A stretch of 64,000 bases of DNA, taken from assembly GCF_013394305.1 (NCBI RefSeq), contig NZ_AP019810.1, positions 2,819,001-2,883,000 on the forward strand. Reading direction: 5' to 3'. Positions 34,598 through 44,641 of this stretch are shown piece by piece. The stretch comes from Enterococcus mundtii. Its GTDB lineage: Bacteria > Bacillota > Bacilli > Lactobacillales > Enterococcaceae. The notes under the pieces were generated by a model. That model was not told the DNA's origin and did not search any database. It was given only the letters and a program-made list of their open reading frames with translations. Made by a program: the position numbers and the translations under genes. Numbering within the stretch: the stretch's first letter is position 1; each line of letters opens with the position of its first letter.

Positions 34598-35134
34598 ATG
34601 CATCAAGTATACGTTGATCTTATTATGAGTGTTTTACTCGAACAATTTGAAACAGAAGAAAATTTCTTAGATACTTATCTATTGGTGGATGAAACAACTT
34701 GGCAAGCTTGGAAGCGTGGTGAACAAAACTTACCATCCGAGGTCATGCAAAAAGTGAAAAATCTTTTTACGGACTATGAATGGATGTTGACGCAAAAAAT
34801 TCTACGTCAAACCATTATTTTCCCTGAAAAAAGAAACGTTGCAGTAGCCGAATATAAGCAAATCAAAACACGTATTGCTCAGAAATGGGTAAGTAGTGGC
34901 AGTGCGAATGTAGAGTTGCTCCCTTTAAAAAATGATCAAATTGTCAATGGATATCTTGACTTGAAAGTCAGTATTCAATATGATGAGTGGGGTTATGATG
35001 ACATTTTGAACTTTCGATTACCAGCAGAAGTTCAAAAGCAAATCGAAGGGGAGAAAATCGAGTTGTTAGATTGGGTAAATGAAAATCTGGAAGAAACTTA
35101 CGTGAGTGAGAAAGTGGAACCAGAAAGGGAATGA
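34598..35134 (+). CDS. Hypothetical protein upstream of cell-wall hydrolase genes
   Basis: A 178-residue soluble acidic protein. The first 60 residues look like a short helix-turn-helix or adaptor (YLLVDETTWQAWKRGEQNLPSEVMQKVKNLF); the C-terminal part is beta-rich (VNGYLDLKVSIQYDEWGYDDIL) and ends in an acidic tail. GGAGGAGGA precedes the ATG. It ends 13 bases before the VanY-like gene, so it is in the same transcript. I do not recognise the family. Confidence 0.75.
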   Translation: MHQVYVDLIMSVLLEQFETEENFLDTYLLVDETTWQAWKRGEQNLPSEVMQKVKNLFTDYEWMLTQKILRQTIIFPEKRNVAVAEYKQIKTRIAQKWVSSGSANVELLPLKNDQIVNGYLDLKVSIQYDEWGYDDILNFRLPAEVQKQIEGEKIELLDWVNENLEETYVSEKVEPERE

Positions 35135-35147
35135 AAGGATTTTTTGC

Positions 35148-35948
35148 GTGAATAAAATTTTAGGCGTTATCTCAGTCGTGATTATGATTGTTGCGATGGG
35201 CTATCTGGTTGTTAGTGAGAGTCGGACGGATACGAAAGCTCAAGCTGATAATTCAAAGACAGAACAAACAAATACGACGAGTGCGACAGAAGAAAGTACA
35301 GAAAAAGCAACAAAAAAAGCAACCTCTAGTGATTTGCCAGATGTTAAGTTGGATGATTGGTTGCTAGTATTGGTAGGACCTGATCATAAAATCGAGACAG
35401 AAATCGATGAAGCCAACCAATTGGCTGCGCTAGATAATGGCTATCTGATCGACAAACGTATTAAAGCTAATTATGAAGAACTGGCTAACGCAGCTAAAGC
35501 TGCGGGCTTTCCTTTAGTTATGGTATCGGCTTATCGCTCAGTTGCGACACAACAAGAGGTGTTCGCTCAAAATGTCCAACAGGTGATGAGTAGTCAGGGA
35601 GTCACTGAAGAAGAGGCGACCGCGATTACGAAAAAAACTATGACAGAACCGGGTTACAGTGAACACCATACAGGTTTAGCTGTGGATGTGGTCGATGAAA
35701 CATGGTACAACAATTATCCCAATACTGTATTGGATGAAAAATATGGTGACGAACCAGGTGCGAAATGGCTTGCGGACAATGCCTCTAAATATGGCTTTAT
35801 CATCCGTTATCCAAAAGGTCGAGAAGATATTACAAAAATCACTTACGAACCTTGGCACCTGCGTTATGTAGGCAAAGAAAGTGCAGAATATATCACATCA
35901 AACGATTTAACGATGGAGGAGTACTTGGACCAACTAAAAGAAAAGTAG
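35148..35948 (+). CDS. D-alanyl-D-alanine carboxypeptidase, VanY type (M15B)
   Basis: Trims the terminal D-Ala from peptidoglycan stems outside the membrane. A 266-residue protein with an N-terminal membrane anchor (ILGVISVVIMIVAMGYLVV, residues about 4-22), a Thr/Ser/Lys linker, and the zinc peptidase domain: SAYRSVATQQ, the metal motif SEHHTGLAVDV and EPWHLRYVG. The GTG at 35148 is 8 bases after AAAGGA; the frame opens earlier inside the preceding gene but those codons are not conserved in the family. No van resistance genes are adjacent, so this is a housekeeping relative, not evidence of vancomycin resistance. Confidence 0.92.
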   Translation: MNKILGVISVVIMIVAMGYLVVSESRTDTKAQADNSKTEQTNTTSATEESTEKATKKATSSDLPDVKLDDWLLVLVGPDHKIETEIDEANQLAALDNGYLIDKRIKANYEELANAAKAAGFPLVMVSAYRSVATQQEVFAQNVQQVMSSQGVTEEEATAITKKTMTEPGYSEHHTGLAVDVVDETWYNNYPNTVLDEKYGDEPGAKWLADNASKYGFIIRYPKGREDITKITYEPWHLRYVGKESAEYITSNDLTMEEYLDQLKEK

Positions 35949-35957
35949 GAATAAGAG

Positions 35958-36572
35958 ATGGCAAAAAACAAATGGAAAAAACAAAGGCGTAAAAATAATC
36001 GCTGGTTTGCTGTAGTTTTAGGGAGTATGTTGATCATGATGGCTTTTGTTTTTTCTTTGAGAAGTTTGTCATCGCCCTACTCTACGGAAGCACAGCAACA
36101 AGAAACACTGACTCATCAGGAATTTATCAACGCATTAGTTCCACATGCGAAAGAACTACAACAAGGCTATGGCGTTTTGCCAAGTATCATTATTGGGCAA
36201 GCCATCCTTGAATCTGATTGGGGCAATAGTACGCTTGCCAGTAAATATAAGAACTTGTTCGGTATCAAAGCGTTTGGGAACGAAGAAAAAGTCAATCTGG
36301 AAACAAAAGAATATATCAATGAAGAATGGATCACCATCCAAGGAGACTTTCGAGTCTATTCTTCGTGGAAACAATCAATGGATGACCACACAGCTTTATT
36401 TGTCAATGGTGTCGATTGGAATCCTGCATTGTATGCGAATGTGATCACTGCGACCAATTATATTGAAGCAGCTCATGCGTTACAGGCGGCAGGATATGCG
36501 ACAGATCCGACATATGCTGATAAAATCATACATGTGATTGAAACTTACCAGTTAAATCAATACGATCAATAA
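35958..36572 (+). CDS. Membrane-anchored N-acetylglucosaminidase (GH73)
   Basis: A 204-residue cell-wall hydrolase: very basic start (KNKWKKQRRKNNR), membrane helix (WFAVVLGSMLIMMAFVFSL, about 16-34), then a GH73 (FlgJ/LytG-like) domain with the catalytic glutamate in GQAILESDWGNS and FGIKAFGNE, YSSWKQSMDDH. It has no separate wall-binding domain. It starts 9 bases after the VanY-type gene and is in the same operon, giving a carboxypeptidase plus glucosaminidase pair for wall remodelling. Confidence 0.9.
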   Translation: MAKNKWKKQRRKNNRWFAVVLGSMLIMMAFVFSLRSLSSPYSTEAQQQETLTHQEFINALVPHAKELQQGYGVLPSIIIGQAILESDWGNSTLASKYKNLFGIKAFGNEEKVNLETKEYINEEWITIQGDFRVYSSWKQSMDDHTALFVNGVDWNPALYANVITATNYIEAAHALQAAGYATDPTYADKIIHVIETYQLNQYDQ

Positions 36573-36596
36573 TCAGGAAAGAACGGAAGTGGACGG

Positions 36597-37274
36597 ATGG
36601 CAGATTTATTTGTTCCAGAAATAATGACAGAATTACGTAAGGATATCGTGAGAGTCCCAGAGGTCATTATGGAAGCAAGTGGTATTAAAATTTTTGGCAA
36701 GTTGATACGTTCGATTATCTTCACCACGGATATTGCGATCATCAGAAACACCAATGCAAATGCAGTGATCGCAGTTTATCCTTTTACACCCCATCCGGCG
36801 ATTACGAAAAGCATCATTGAAGCAGCGGATATCCCTGTGTTTTCAGGTGTCGGTGGTGGCTTGACACAAGGGATGCGTTCGGCATATATGAGCCTTTTTG
36901 CAGAAGCACAAGGATCATTAGGCGTAGTCTTGAATGGTCCAACACCAGTAGAGACTGTCCATGATGTCTGTCAAGTGGTTGATATACCGGTAATCAGTAC
37001 AGTCACGTCTAAATACTCGGAAATCGACGAAAAATTGGCAGCAGGCATTACGATCATCAATATCAGTGCGGGAAAAGATACAGCAGACACTGTTCGCTTT
37101 TTCCGAGAAAAGTACCCAGAATTACCGATTATTGCGACTGGAGGTCCCACGGAAGAAAGCATCAAAGAAACGATTGAAGCTGGCGCCAATGCAATCACCT
37201 ACACACCACCTAGTAGCGGAGAGTTATTCAGTCGTAAAATGGACAAGTATCGAAAAATCGAGAAAACCAATTGA
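36597..37274 (+). CDS. TIM-barrel protein of unknown function
   Basis: A 225-residue protein predicted to be a beta/alpha barrel with glycine-rich phosphate-binding turns: IPVFSGVGGGLTQGMRSAYM, VISTVTSKYSEID, ITIINISAGKDTADTVRFF, LPIIATGGPTEESIKETIEAG and ANAITYTPPSS. The last two resemble the phosphate-gripping motifs of aldolase and isomerase barrels. Relatives are often labelled hydrolase without evidence. It begins 24 bases after the glucosaminidase gene with a weak GGAAGTGGA site and may be co-transcribed. Function unknown. Confidence 0.8.
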   Translation: MADLFVPEIMTELRKDIVRVPEVIMEASGIKIFGKLIRSIIFTTDIAIIRNTNANAVIAVYPFTPHPAITKSIIEAADIPVFSGVGGGLTQGMRSAYMSLFAEAQGSLGVVLNGPTPVETVHDVCQVVDIPVISTVTSKYSEIDEKLAAGITIINISAGKDTADTVRFFREKYPELPIIATGGPTEESIKETIEAGANAITYTPPSSGELFSRKMDKYRKIEKTN

Positions 37275-37566
37275 GTACCAAACGAAAATAAATATCATTC
37301 AACCAACCATAGATAATAGTTATCGATATAAACTTGGCTTTAGCAACCTTTTCCTTTATGGGATTGGTTGCTTTATTTCATAAATACTATTTTGTTTGCT
37401 AGGATGAAACTATGAGGTTTATCAAGTCTAATCTAAAGATAAATCCTTCATGAGAAAAACAAGAAATATAGTTGTAAGTTTCAGAAACAAGTGTTAGACT
37501 GTTTTCATCGTTTAAAAATTAAAATATTTTGTTTCTAAAAATATCATTTATCAATCGAATATCGAA
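37275..37566. other. Intergenic region between the barrel gene and the riboswitch
   Basis: About 290 AT-rich bases. It contains a terminator at 37341-37379 (AGCAACC with GGTTGCT) and must hold the promoter of xpt-pbuX; I could not pick a convincing -35/-10 pair. No ORF is seen. Confidence 0.5.
37341..37379 (+). terminator. Intrinsic terminator
   Basis: TAGCAACC pairs with GGTTGCTT around a loop of about 17 bases, followed by TATTTC. Confidence 0.6.
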
Positions 37567-37636
37567 CAACTTATATATCGTCATAATAAGGATGACAGTT
37601 TCTAGCCAGCACCGTAAATGTTGGACTATAAGTGAA
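37567..37636 (+). promoter_or_regulatory. Guanine riboswitch aptamer
   Basis: A purine aptamer: P1 ACTTATA/TATAAGT, P2 around TCGTCATAATAAGGATGAC, the conserved joint CAGTTTCTA, P3 with CACCGTAAATG and the tail GGACTATAAG. The specificity base before TATAAG is C, which selects guanine or hypoxanthine over adenine. It is followed by a terminator and xpt-pbuX, its classical target. Confidence 0.93.
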
Positions 37637-37646
37637 AAAGTAGTGA

Positions 37647-38315
<669 letters not shown>

Positions 38316-38317
38316 GC

Positions 38318-39622
38318 GTGGAGAAAGAAACTCAAAATGGAAAAGCAGCTGTCTTAGGGTTACAGCATTTATTAGCGATGTATGCGGGAGCAGTCGCTGT
38401 ACCGTTATTGATTGGTACGGGGTTAGGATTTAATCAAGAACAAATGACTTATCTTATCTCAATCGATATTTTCATGTGTGGATTAGCGACGCTCTTGCAA
38501 TTAACTGTCAATCGCTTTTTCGGGATCGGTTTACCAGTTGTTTTAGGTTGTGCGATCCAAGCAGTTGCGCCGTTGATTTTGATCGGTAGCACAGAAGGTG
38601 TCGGTGCGATCTATGGCTCGATCATCGCGTCAGGGATTTTTGTTGTGCTAGTTGCTGGTTTCTTTTCAAAGATCAAAAAACTATTTCCGCCGATTGTTAC
38701 TGGAACAGTGATTACAGTGATTGGCTTGACGTTGATTCCAGTAGCCATCGAAAAAATGGGTGGCGGCAGTGCAACTGCTCCAGGCTTTGGTGATCTGACG
38801 AATTTATTATTAGCGTTTGTCACGATCCTACTGATCGTTGGTGTGCAATTATTAGGCAAAGGGTTCATTCGATCCATTGCGGTTTTGATCGGTTTGATCG
38901 GTGGAAGTATCTTAGCTGCCTTTTTAGGTAGAATCGATCTAGGAGCAATTGGACAAGCCCCTGTTTTTCACGTACCGCAACCTTTTTACTTTGGAAAACC
39001 GACATTTGAAATCTGGTCGATCTTATTGATGATCATCATTTCAATGGTAAGTATGGTAGAATCAACAGGCGTCTATTTTGCCTTAGGAGATATCACTGGA
39101 AAAAAAGTCGGGGAAGAGCAGTTGAAAAAAGGTTATCGAGCAGAGGGGTTAGCCGTCATCTTAGGTGGTATCTTTAACACATTTCCTTATACAGGATTTT
39201 CGCAAAATGTTGGGTTGGTACAACTTTCAGGAATCAAAACAAGAAAACCCATTTACTTTTCCGCTTTCTTTTTGATCATCTTGGGCTTATTCCCTAAAAT
39301 CGGCGCAGTGGCTCAAATCATACCTGAACCAGTCCTTGGTGGCGGGATGTTGGTCATGTTTGGAATGGTGGCGATCCAAGGAATCCGGATGTTATTAGAA
39401 GTAGATTTTACAAATGACAAAAATTTATTGATTGCTGCAGTGTCGATTGGTTTTGGTTTAGGCTTCAATTTGATGCCCGAATTATTCAGCCAGTTACCTG
39501 AAACAGTTCAAATGTTCACAGGAAATGGGATCGTTATGAGCAGTATCACAGCAATTGTGTTGAACTTAGTTTTTAACGGACTAAAACAAGACGAGAGAAT
39601 CATTAAAGAAGCATTGAAGTAA
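38318..39622 (+). CDS. pbuX: Xanthine permease
   Basis: A 434-residue nucleobase/cation symporter (NCS2 family) with about 12 to 14 membrane segments. Family motifs are QHLLAMYAGAVAVPLLIG at the start, GCAIQAVAPLIL, GLTLIPVAIEKMGGG and SMVESTGVYFALGDITG, the last being the conserved signature. It starts with GTG two bases after the xpt stop, with GAGGAGG about 10 bases upstream, so translation is coupled. The next downstream terminator has been split by an insertion sequence. Confidence 0.95.
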   Translation: MEKETQNGKAAVLGLQHLLAMYAGAVAVPLLIGTGLGFNQEQMTYLISIDIFMCGLATLLQLTVNRFFGIGLPVVLGCAIQAVAPLILIGSTEGVGAIYGSIIASGIFVVLVAGFFSKIKKLFPPIVTGTVITVIGLTLIPVAIEKMGGGSATAPGFGDLTNLLLAFVTILLIVGVQLLGKGFIRSIAVLIGLIGGSILAAFLGRIDLGAIGQAPVFHVPQPFYFGKPTFEIWSILLMIIISMVSMVESTGVYFALGDITGKKVGEEQLKKGYRAEGLAVILGGIFNTFPYTGFSQNVGLVQLSGIKTRKPIYFSAFFLIILGLFPKIGAVAQIIPEPVLGGGMLVMFGMVAIQGIRMLLEVDFTNDKNLLIAAVSIGFGLGFNLMPELFSQLPETVQMFTGNGIVMSSITAIVLNLVFNGLKQDERIIKEALK

Positions 39623-39668
39623 TGATGTAGATTACTTTTATAAATCATAGCTAGTAATTGAATAAGGT

Positions 39669-39730
39669 AGAGACCTTTTTAGCTTAGAGAGATAAGGCGC
39701 CATCCACGAAATTTGTTTTTCAAATTTTTG
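39669..39730 (+). repeat. Dispersed palindromic repeat, copy B, left part
   Basis: GATAAGGCGCCATCCACGAA followed by ATTTGTTTTTCAAATTTTTG matches the left half of the central hairpin of copy A (58561-58605). The other half resumes after the insertion sequence, at 41246. The last eight bases, AATTTTTG, are the left target duplication. Confidence 0.85.
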
Positions 39731-39769
39731 GGCTCTTTGTCAATAAGGACTGATGAGTTGTGCAAAATC

Positions 39770-39811
39770 AAATCTGGGTCAGAATGAACCTCATTCTGGC
39801 TCAGATTTTTT
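39770..39811. terminator. Bidirectional terminator inside the insertion sequence
   Basis: AATCTGGGTCAGAATGA pairs with TCATTCTGGCTCAGATT (one mismatch) with T runs on both strands. It ends the transposase transcript and can also stop transcripts from pbuX. Confidence 0.82.
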
Positions 39812-39812
39812 G

Positions 39813-41108
39813 TTATCTTACTTTGATTAATTGATTGATCAAAAAGATTCTAATTCTCATGTTCTCGAATGATTTAAATCCGTAGGATACTCGTTTCATT
39901 GTCTTTATGTGGGTATTCTTCGCTTCTATTTTTCCATTGGAATAAGGATAGATCATTGCGTTGGTGATGCCTTCTTCATAGGTCAGAAGGTTTTGAAGCT
40001 TTTCCCGAAAGCTGTCATCCAACGTTTCGGGAAGTTCTGCTAATAAGGAGAAAAATAAGTCAGGGTCTTTGTCTCGAAAGGCTTCAACTAATTCATGAAA
40101 AAAGGGATACGCCTCCTTTAGGGGCGTAGAAAACTCAAGCAATCGATCAATCATCATTGCTTCAGTAAGAAATGGGTATTTTGGTGCTCGGAAACTTTTC
40201 CATGTTTTGTATTCATAATGGTTGATGTTTGCACGATTTTTTAGCAAAAAGCGCCAGTTCTTTTTCAGTTTTTCTGCCTGGCTTTTCTGTCCTGCTTTAC
40301 GAAGTTCATTCATTTCACGGATACGCAACTCATTGAACGCTTGATTCATGTGTTTGACAATATGAAACCGATCAATCACTATTTTCGCATTTGGCAGAAC
40401 ACGTTTGGTGAGCTGGAAGTAGGCGGCGTTCATGTCTGTCACCAAGAATTCTACTTCTTCTGGATTGGTACACTTTAAGAAATAGCTTGTTAATCGAGGT
40501 AATTTACGCGTAGGCAAAACATCTATTAATTTTCCTGTTTCGCCATCTGCGCAAATAAAGCTCATTTTATCTTCTATGGAAGCATGCGAACGAAATTCAT
40601 CAACCATCAATACTCTTGGGAGAATCTTCTTAGATTGCTTTGGTAAATAGCTTTTAAACTCTTTCAATGTACGAATAACAGTGGTCAAAGATACCTGACA
40701 GCTTTTCGCAATAAAAGATAAAGATACTTTTTCAGTCAGTAAAGAAGCAATTTTATATCTAACATGATTTGCGATTGAATGTCTGGATTGGACAAAATAA
40801 CTTTGAGCAGTCCAATGGGTTCGGCAGTTTTTACAGGTATAGCGCTGCTTTTTTAGGCGCATAACCAAAGGCATATGATTGTATTGTTCAAAACGGACAA
40901 TCGTTTCTTTTTTTCCATTTTTCACTATAATTGCTTTCCCGTTTCCATCTACCACAGTAGAACCACAACTTCTACAAGCACGAGGAGTAGGCGAGAGAAC
41001 AGCATCGACGACCAACGTCTTTTTCTTCTGAAGGGTCTCGTAAGAGACCTCTGTAATCATCAAATCTTTCTCTATTATTCTCAGCATTTTTTTGATAGAA
41101 TCATTCAT
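39813..41108 (-). CDS. ISL3-family transposase
   Basis: A 431-residue DDE transposase. An N-terminal zinc ribbon (CRSCGS, then CKNCR) is followed by a helix-turn-helix (VSLSFIAKSCQVSLTTVIR) and a catalytic domain with ILPRVLMVDEFRSH, EFLVTDMNAAYF, KIVIDRFHIVKHMNQAF and the final glutamate in YSNGKIEAKNTHIKTMKR. These are the D, D and E regions. AGAGGA lies upstream of the ATG. Full length for the family and without frameshift, so it is probably active. Confidence 0.95.
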   Translation of the reverse strand: MNDSIKKMLRIIEKDLMITEVSYETLQKKKTLVVDAVLSPTPRACRSCGSTVVDGNGKAIIVKNGKKETIVRFEQYNHMPLVMRLKKQRYTCKNCRTHWTAQSYFVQSRHSIANHVRYKIASLLTEKVSLSFIAKSCQVSLTTVIRTLKEFKSYLPKQSKKILPRVLMVDEFRSHASIEDKMSFICADGETGKLIDVLPTRKLPRLTSYFLKCTNPEEVEFLVTDMNAAYFQLTKRVLPNAKIVIDRFHIVKHMNQAFNELRIREMNELRKAGQKSQAEKLKKNWRFLLKNRANINHYEYKTWKSFRAPKYPFLTEAMMIDRLLEFSTPLKEAYPFFHELVEAFRDKDPDLFFSLLAELPETLDDSFREKLQNLLTYEEGITNAMIYPYSNGKIEAKNTHIKTMKRVSYGFKSFENMRIRIFLINQLIKVR

Positions 41109-41245
41109 ATAGCATATCGTCCTCTCAGTTGTTTATTTTGTGGTGATTTAATCATACTAGAGAACGATATGTTTTTTAATACCTAAAATGAAAATGGGAC
41201 TGAAGAATCAATTCTGATTCATCAGTCCCATAAATTATAGAGCCA

Positions 41246-41340
41246 ATTTTTGTGGAGGGTGCCTTATTTTCGAAGAGTTTACTTTTGTTCCTGCCGTTTA
41301 TTCGATTTTAGGTGGTGCGAGAAGACGAATGTCCCAGACG
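41246..41340 (+). repeat. Dispersed palindromic repeat, copy B, right part
   Basis: AATTTTTGTGGAGGGTGCCTTA completes the hairpin begun at 39681, and TTCGAAGAGTTTACTTTTGTTCC, CCGTTTATTCGATTTTAGGTGG and GACGAATGTCCC follow in the same order as in copy A. Confidence 0.85.
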
Positions 41341-41479
41341 AATTTTTTAATTGTAGCAAATTCATGAACAGATTCTCTCTGCATTTTGGATACATGAAGA
41401 AAAAGTGTTATATCCTTAAAAAAAACAAATGATTTGGACCAGAAAAAACTTGATTTCAACAAGCAAGAGTTGATTTGTT

Positions 41480-41560
41480 AAAGACGAACAATAAATCTTT
41501 TTATCTATTTTTCATTCGAATTTATCTTGATTTACAGAGGGGCGATTGATAAAATATAAG
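41480..41560 (+). promoter_or_regulatory. PurBox and promoter of purEKB
   Basis: PurBox AAAGACGAACAATAA at 41480-41494. The promoter is TTGATT (41528-41533) with TAAAAT (41550-41555), 16-base spacer; an overlapping TTTACA/TATAAG pair is possible. The CGAAC core is about 75 bases upstream of the predicted start, the position known for PurR-activated promoters of Lactococcus lactis. A weaker inverted CATTCGAAT lies at 41513-41521. Confidence 0.75.
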
Positions 41561-41586
41561 TGAATACGAATCGAGAGGAGAAACGA

Positions 41587-42075
41587 ATGGCTGCAAAAAT
41601 TTCTGTAATAATGGGGAGCATCTCGGATTGGGAGACAATGAAACATGCGTGTGAGATTATTGAAGAATTTGGCGTTTCTTTTGAAAAGAAAGTAGTTTCA
41701 GCACATCGAACACCAGATTTGATGTTTTCGTATGCAGAAGAAGCTCGAGAAAAAGGTATAAAAGTGATTATTGCAGGTGCGGGAGGAGCAGCTCATTTAC
41801 CAGGGATGGTTGCTGCAAAGACGACATTACCGGTTATTGGTGTTCCTGTTCAAAGCCGAACATTGAACGGATTGGATTCTTTGCTATCCATTGTCCAAAT
41901 GCCAGGCGGCGTGCCTGTGGCGACGACAGCGATTGGAAAAGCAGGCGCAATTAATGCCGGTCTACTTGCGATACAGATGCTTTCAATGTATGATTTAGAG
42001 TTGGAGGCTGCATTAGCGAAACGACGCGCAATGTCGGTTGAATCTGTAATAGAAAGTAGTGATCAACTTGGTTAA
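41587..42075 (+). CDS. purE: N5-carboxyaminoimidazole ribonucleotide mutase
   Basis: Converts N5-CAIR to CAIR, step 6b of purine synthesis, with the product of PurK as substrate. A 162-residue class I Pur[13 protein letters not shown], the SAHRTPD loop, and [13 protein letters not shown] with PVIGVPVQS. The ATG at 41587 follows AGAGGAG; the frame is open to 41560. It overlaps purK by 17 bases. First gene of the upstream pur unit. Confidence 0.96.
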   Translation: MAAKISVIMGSISDWETMKHACEIIEEFGVSFEKKVVSAHRTPDLMFSYAEEAREKGIKVIIAGAGGAAHLPGMVAAKTTLPVIGVPVQSRTLNGLDSLLSIVQMPGGVPVATTAIGKAGAINAGLLAIQMLSMYDLELEAALAKRRAMSVESVIESSDQLG

Positions 42076-43192
42076 ACCATTATTACCAGGCTCGACGATC
42101 GGAATCGTCGGTGGTGGACAGTTAGGTCGCATGATGGCGATCAGTGCAAAAGAGATGGGATTCAAAGTCGGTGTGCTTGATCCGATGAATGATTGTCCGG
42201 CTGCTCAAGTAGCGGACTGGCACATTGAAAGTTCCTACGATGATACGTTTGCTCTAGAAGAACTTGCAAGACGAACTGAGGTTATCACCTACGAATTTGA
42301 GAATGTGAGTGTGGAAGCACTGAATGCGATTTTGCCGATGTCATTTATTCCTCAAGGAACAGATTTGTTGGCGATCACGCAAGATCGTCTACTAGAAAAA
42401 TCATTTTTAGAAACAAATAATATCGTGATCGCTCCACATGCAACGATCGTCAGTCCCACAGATATCCAAGATGCAATCGATGGTATCGGTTATCCTTGTG
42501 TCTTGAAAACAACTCGTGGCGGATATGACGGTAAGGGGCAATATGTACTGAAGAGTCGAGCGGACTTAGCTCCTGCGATGGATCTTTTAAGAGAAGGAAC
42601 TTGCGTATTAGAAGCTTGGATTCCATTTGAAAAAGAACTATCGATCATGGTCGCAGGCAATGGGCAAGGGCAATATACGACATTTCCAGTTGTTGAAAAT
42701 ATCCATTGTAATAATATTCTCCATGAAACGATTGCGCCAGCAACTGTTTCAGCGGATGTGATCGAAGAGGCAGAAAGAATTGCTAAAGTGATTGCTGAAG
42801 CAGTGAGTTTGTCCGGTGCACTGGGCGTCGAAATGTTTTTGACGAAGACTGGTGGATTGTATGTGAATGAATTGGCACCGCGTCCACACAATTCAGGACA
42901 TTACACCTTAGAAGCATGCGGAATGACACAATTTGATGCGCATATCCGTGGGATTTGCGGTTGGCCTTTACCTAAAAAAGTCCCATTGTTAAGTGATGCC
43001 GTCATGGTCAACGTTTTAGGTGAACAACTATTAGAAAGTTACAATTTGATTGCGAAAAAACAAGATTGGAAATTTCATTTCTATGGCAAGAAACAAGCGA
43101 AAAAAGGTCGTAAGATGGGACACATCACGATTTTGACAGAAGATATCGAGTCGACATTGAAAGAAATCGAAAAAACGAATATTTGGGATTAA
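42059..43192 (+). CDS. purK: N5-carboxyaminoimidazole ribonucleotide synthase
   Basis: ATP- and bicarbonate-dependent carboxylation of AIR. A 377-residue ATP-grasp enzyme: [20 protein letters not shown] at the N-terminus, the glycine-rich loop [24 protein letters not shown] and the metal site [17 protein letters not shown]. The start is uncertain: GTG at 42059 or TTG at 42068, neither with a strong ribosome site, as expected for coupling to purE which ends at 42075. purB begins 13 bases later. Confidence 0.96.
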   Translation: MINLVKPLLPGSTIGIVGGGQLGRMMAISAKEMGFKVGVLDPMNDCPAAQVADWHIESSYDDTFALEELARRTEVITYEFENVSVEALNAILPMSFIPQGTDLLAITQDRLLEKSFLETNNIVIAPHATIVSPTDIQDAIDGIGYPCVLKTTRGGYDGKGQYVLKSRADLAPAMDLLREGTCVLEAWIPFEKELSIMVAGNGQGQYTTFPVVENIHCNNILHETIAPATVSADVIEEAERIAKVIAEAVSLSGALGVEMFLTKTGGLYVNELAPRPHNSGHYTLEACGMTQFDAHIRGICGWPLPKKVPLLSDAVMVNVLGEQLLESYNLIAKKQDWKFHFYGKKQAKKGRKMGHITILTEDIESTLKEIEKTNIWD

Positions 43193-43205
43193 AGGAGAAT
43201 AGTTG

Positions 43206-44501
43206 ATGTTAGAACGTTATACACGACCTGAAATGGGCAATATTTGGACAGAGCAAAATAAATATCAAGCATGGTTAGAAGTTGAAATACTTGCTGATGA
43301 AGCTTGGGCAGAATTAGGAGAAATACCTAAAGAAGATGTAGCAAAAATCCGTGAACACGCGTCTTTTGATATCGCTCGTATTTTAGAGATTGAGCAATCG
43401 ACACGCCACGATGTCGTTGCTTTTACTCGAGCAGTTTCGGAAACACTTGGCGACGAAAGTAAATGGGTCCATTATGGATTAACAAGTACAGATGTGGTGG
43501 ATACAGCTTATGGTTACCAAATCAAACAAGCAAATGACATTTTGCGCGAAGATTTGAAACGTTTCACAGCGATCATTGGTGAAAAAGCCAAAGAGCATAA
43601 GTATACAGTCATGATGGGACGTACGCATGGTGTGCATGCTGAGCCAACCACTTTCGGTCTTAAATTAGCTACTTGGTATTCTGAGATGAAACGAAATATC
43701 GAACGTTTTGAACATGCAGCAAAAGGCGTAGAAGCAGGGAAAATCTCCGGTGCTGTTGGTACGTTTGCGAATATCCCTCCGTTCATTGAAGAATATGTCT
43801 GCGAAAAACTAGGCATCCGTACGCAAGAAGTATCGACGCAAGTTTTACCACGTGATCTACATGCCGAATATTTTGCGACAATGTCATTGATTGCGACCAG
43901 TATCGAACGCTTTGCGACAGAGATTCGTGGACTTCAAAAATCGGAAACACGAGAAGTCGAAGAATTTTTTGCTAAAGGACAAAAAGGCTCATCTGCTATG
44001 CCACATAAACGTAATCCGATCGGTTCAGAAAATATGGCTGGCTTAGCGCGAGTGATCCGTGGGCATATGATTACCGCTTATGAAAATGTTTCGTTGTGGC
44101 ACGAAAGAGATATCTCCCATTCTTCTGCAGAACGGATCATTCTACCTGATACAACGATCCTACTTGATTATATGTTGAGCCGCTTCGGCAATATCGTTAA
44201 AAATCTAACGGTATTCCCAGAAAACATGAAACGTAACATGGATGCGACATTTGGCTTGATCTATAGCCAACGTGTCATGTTGAAATTGATTGATAAAGGG
44301 ATGACAAGAGAAGAAGCGTATGATCTTGTTCAACCTAAGACAGCATATGCGTGGGATAATCAAGTGTCCTTCCGTCCTTTACTTGAAGAAGACGAAGCGA
44401 TCACTTCTGTTTTGACACCAGAAGAAATCGCTGAAGCATTTGATTACAACCACCATATGAAAAATGTGGATGTCATTTTTGAACGTGTCGGTTTAGCATA
44501 A
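43206..44501 (+). CDS. purB: Adenylosuccinate lyase
   Basis: Acts twice: in the eighth step of IMP synthesis and in conversion of adenylosuccinate to AMP. A 431-residue fumarase/aspartase superfamily enzyme: [28 protein letters not shown] with the catalytic histidine, and the signature [17 protein letters not shown] chose the ATG at 43206, 8 bases after AAGGAG, over a TTG directly before it. A terminator downstream divides purEKB from the purC unit. Confidence 0.96.
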   Translation: MLERYTRPEMGNIWTEQNKYQAWLEVEILADEAWAELGEIPKEDVAKIREHASFDIARILEIEQSTRHDVVAFTRAVSETLGDESKWVHYGLTSTDVVDTAYGYQIKQANDILREDLKRFTAIIGEKAKEHKYTVMMGRTHGVHAEPTTFGLKLATWYSEMKRNIERFEHAAKGVEAGKISGAVGTFANIPPFIEEYVCEKLGIRTQEVSTQVLPRDLHAEYFATMSLIATSIERFATEIRGLQKSETREVEEFFAKGQKGSSAMPHKRNPIGSENMAGLARVIRGHMITAYENVSLWHERDISHSSAERIILPDTTILLDYMLSRFGNIVKNLTVFPENMKRNMDATFGLIYSQRVMLKLIDKGMTREEAYDLVQPKTAYAWDNQVSFRPLLEEDEAITSVLTPEEIAEAFDYNHHMKNVDVIFERVGLA

Positions 44502-44589
44502 ACCATTCAGTAAGAATAGATGTTAACAATGTTTCTCGACTGATCGAAAAAAACGAACAATCACTAGCTAGAACTATTTTTTTAAATGC

Positions 44590-44639
44590 AAGAAAAAAAG
44601 AACATCCTTCAGACTAACTTCTGAGGGATGTTCTTTTTG
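44590..44639. terminator. Bidirectional terminator after purB
   Basis: AAAAAGAACATCC pairs with GGATGTTCTTTTT, with TCAG/CTGA inside. A on the left and T on the right make it work for purB and for the convergent small gene. Confidence 0.88.
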
Positions 44640-44641
44640 GT

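Larger units (their letters stand above)
39731..41245. mobile_element. ISL3-family insertion sequence, complete
   Basis: 1515 bp. The ends form an ungapped imperfect inverted repeat of 26 bp: GGCTCT at both outer ends, then after a divergent stretch GGACTGATGA on both inner sides. AATTTTTG flanks it directly on both sides (39723-39730 and 41246-41253), the 8-bp target duplication typical of ISL3. A single intact transposase lies inside on the minus strand. A hairpin at 41195-41231 (TGGGACTGA with TCAGTCCCA) stands near the right end, upstream of the transposase, and may shield it from outside transcription. The perfect duplication and intact ORF argue for a recent insertion. Confidence 0.95.

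Noticed and set aside
35106-35147. Upstream in-frame extension of the VanY-like gene overlapping the previous gene
   Set aside because: The GTG at 35148 has a proper AAAGGA site and starts directly at the membrane anchor; the extension is polar and non-conserved.
35148-35948. VanY-like gene considered as part of a vancomycin resistance cluster
   Set aside because: No vanHAX, vanRS or vanZ genes adjoin it; the neighbours are housekeeping wall enzymes, so it is a chromosomal carboxypeptidase.
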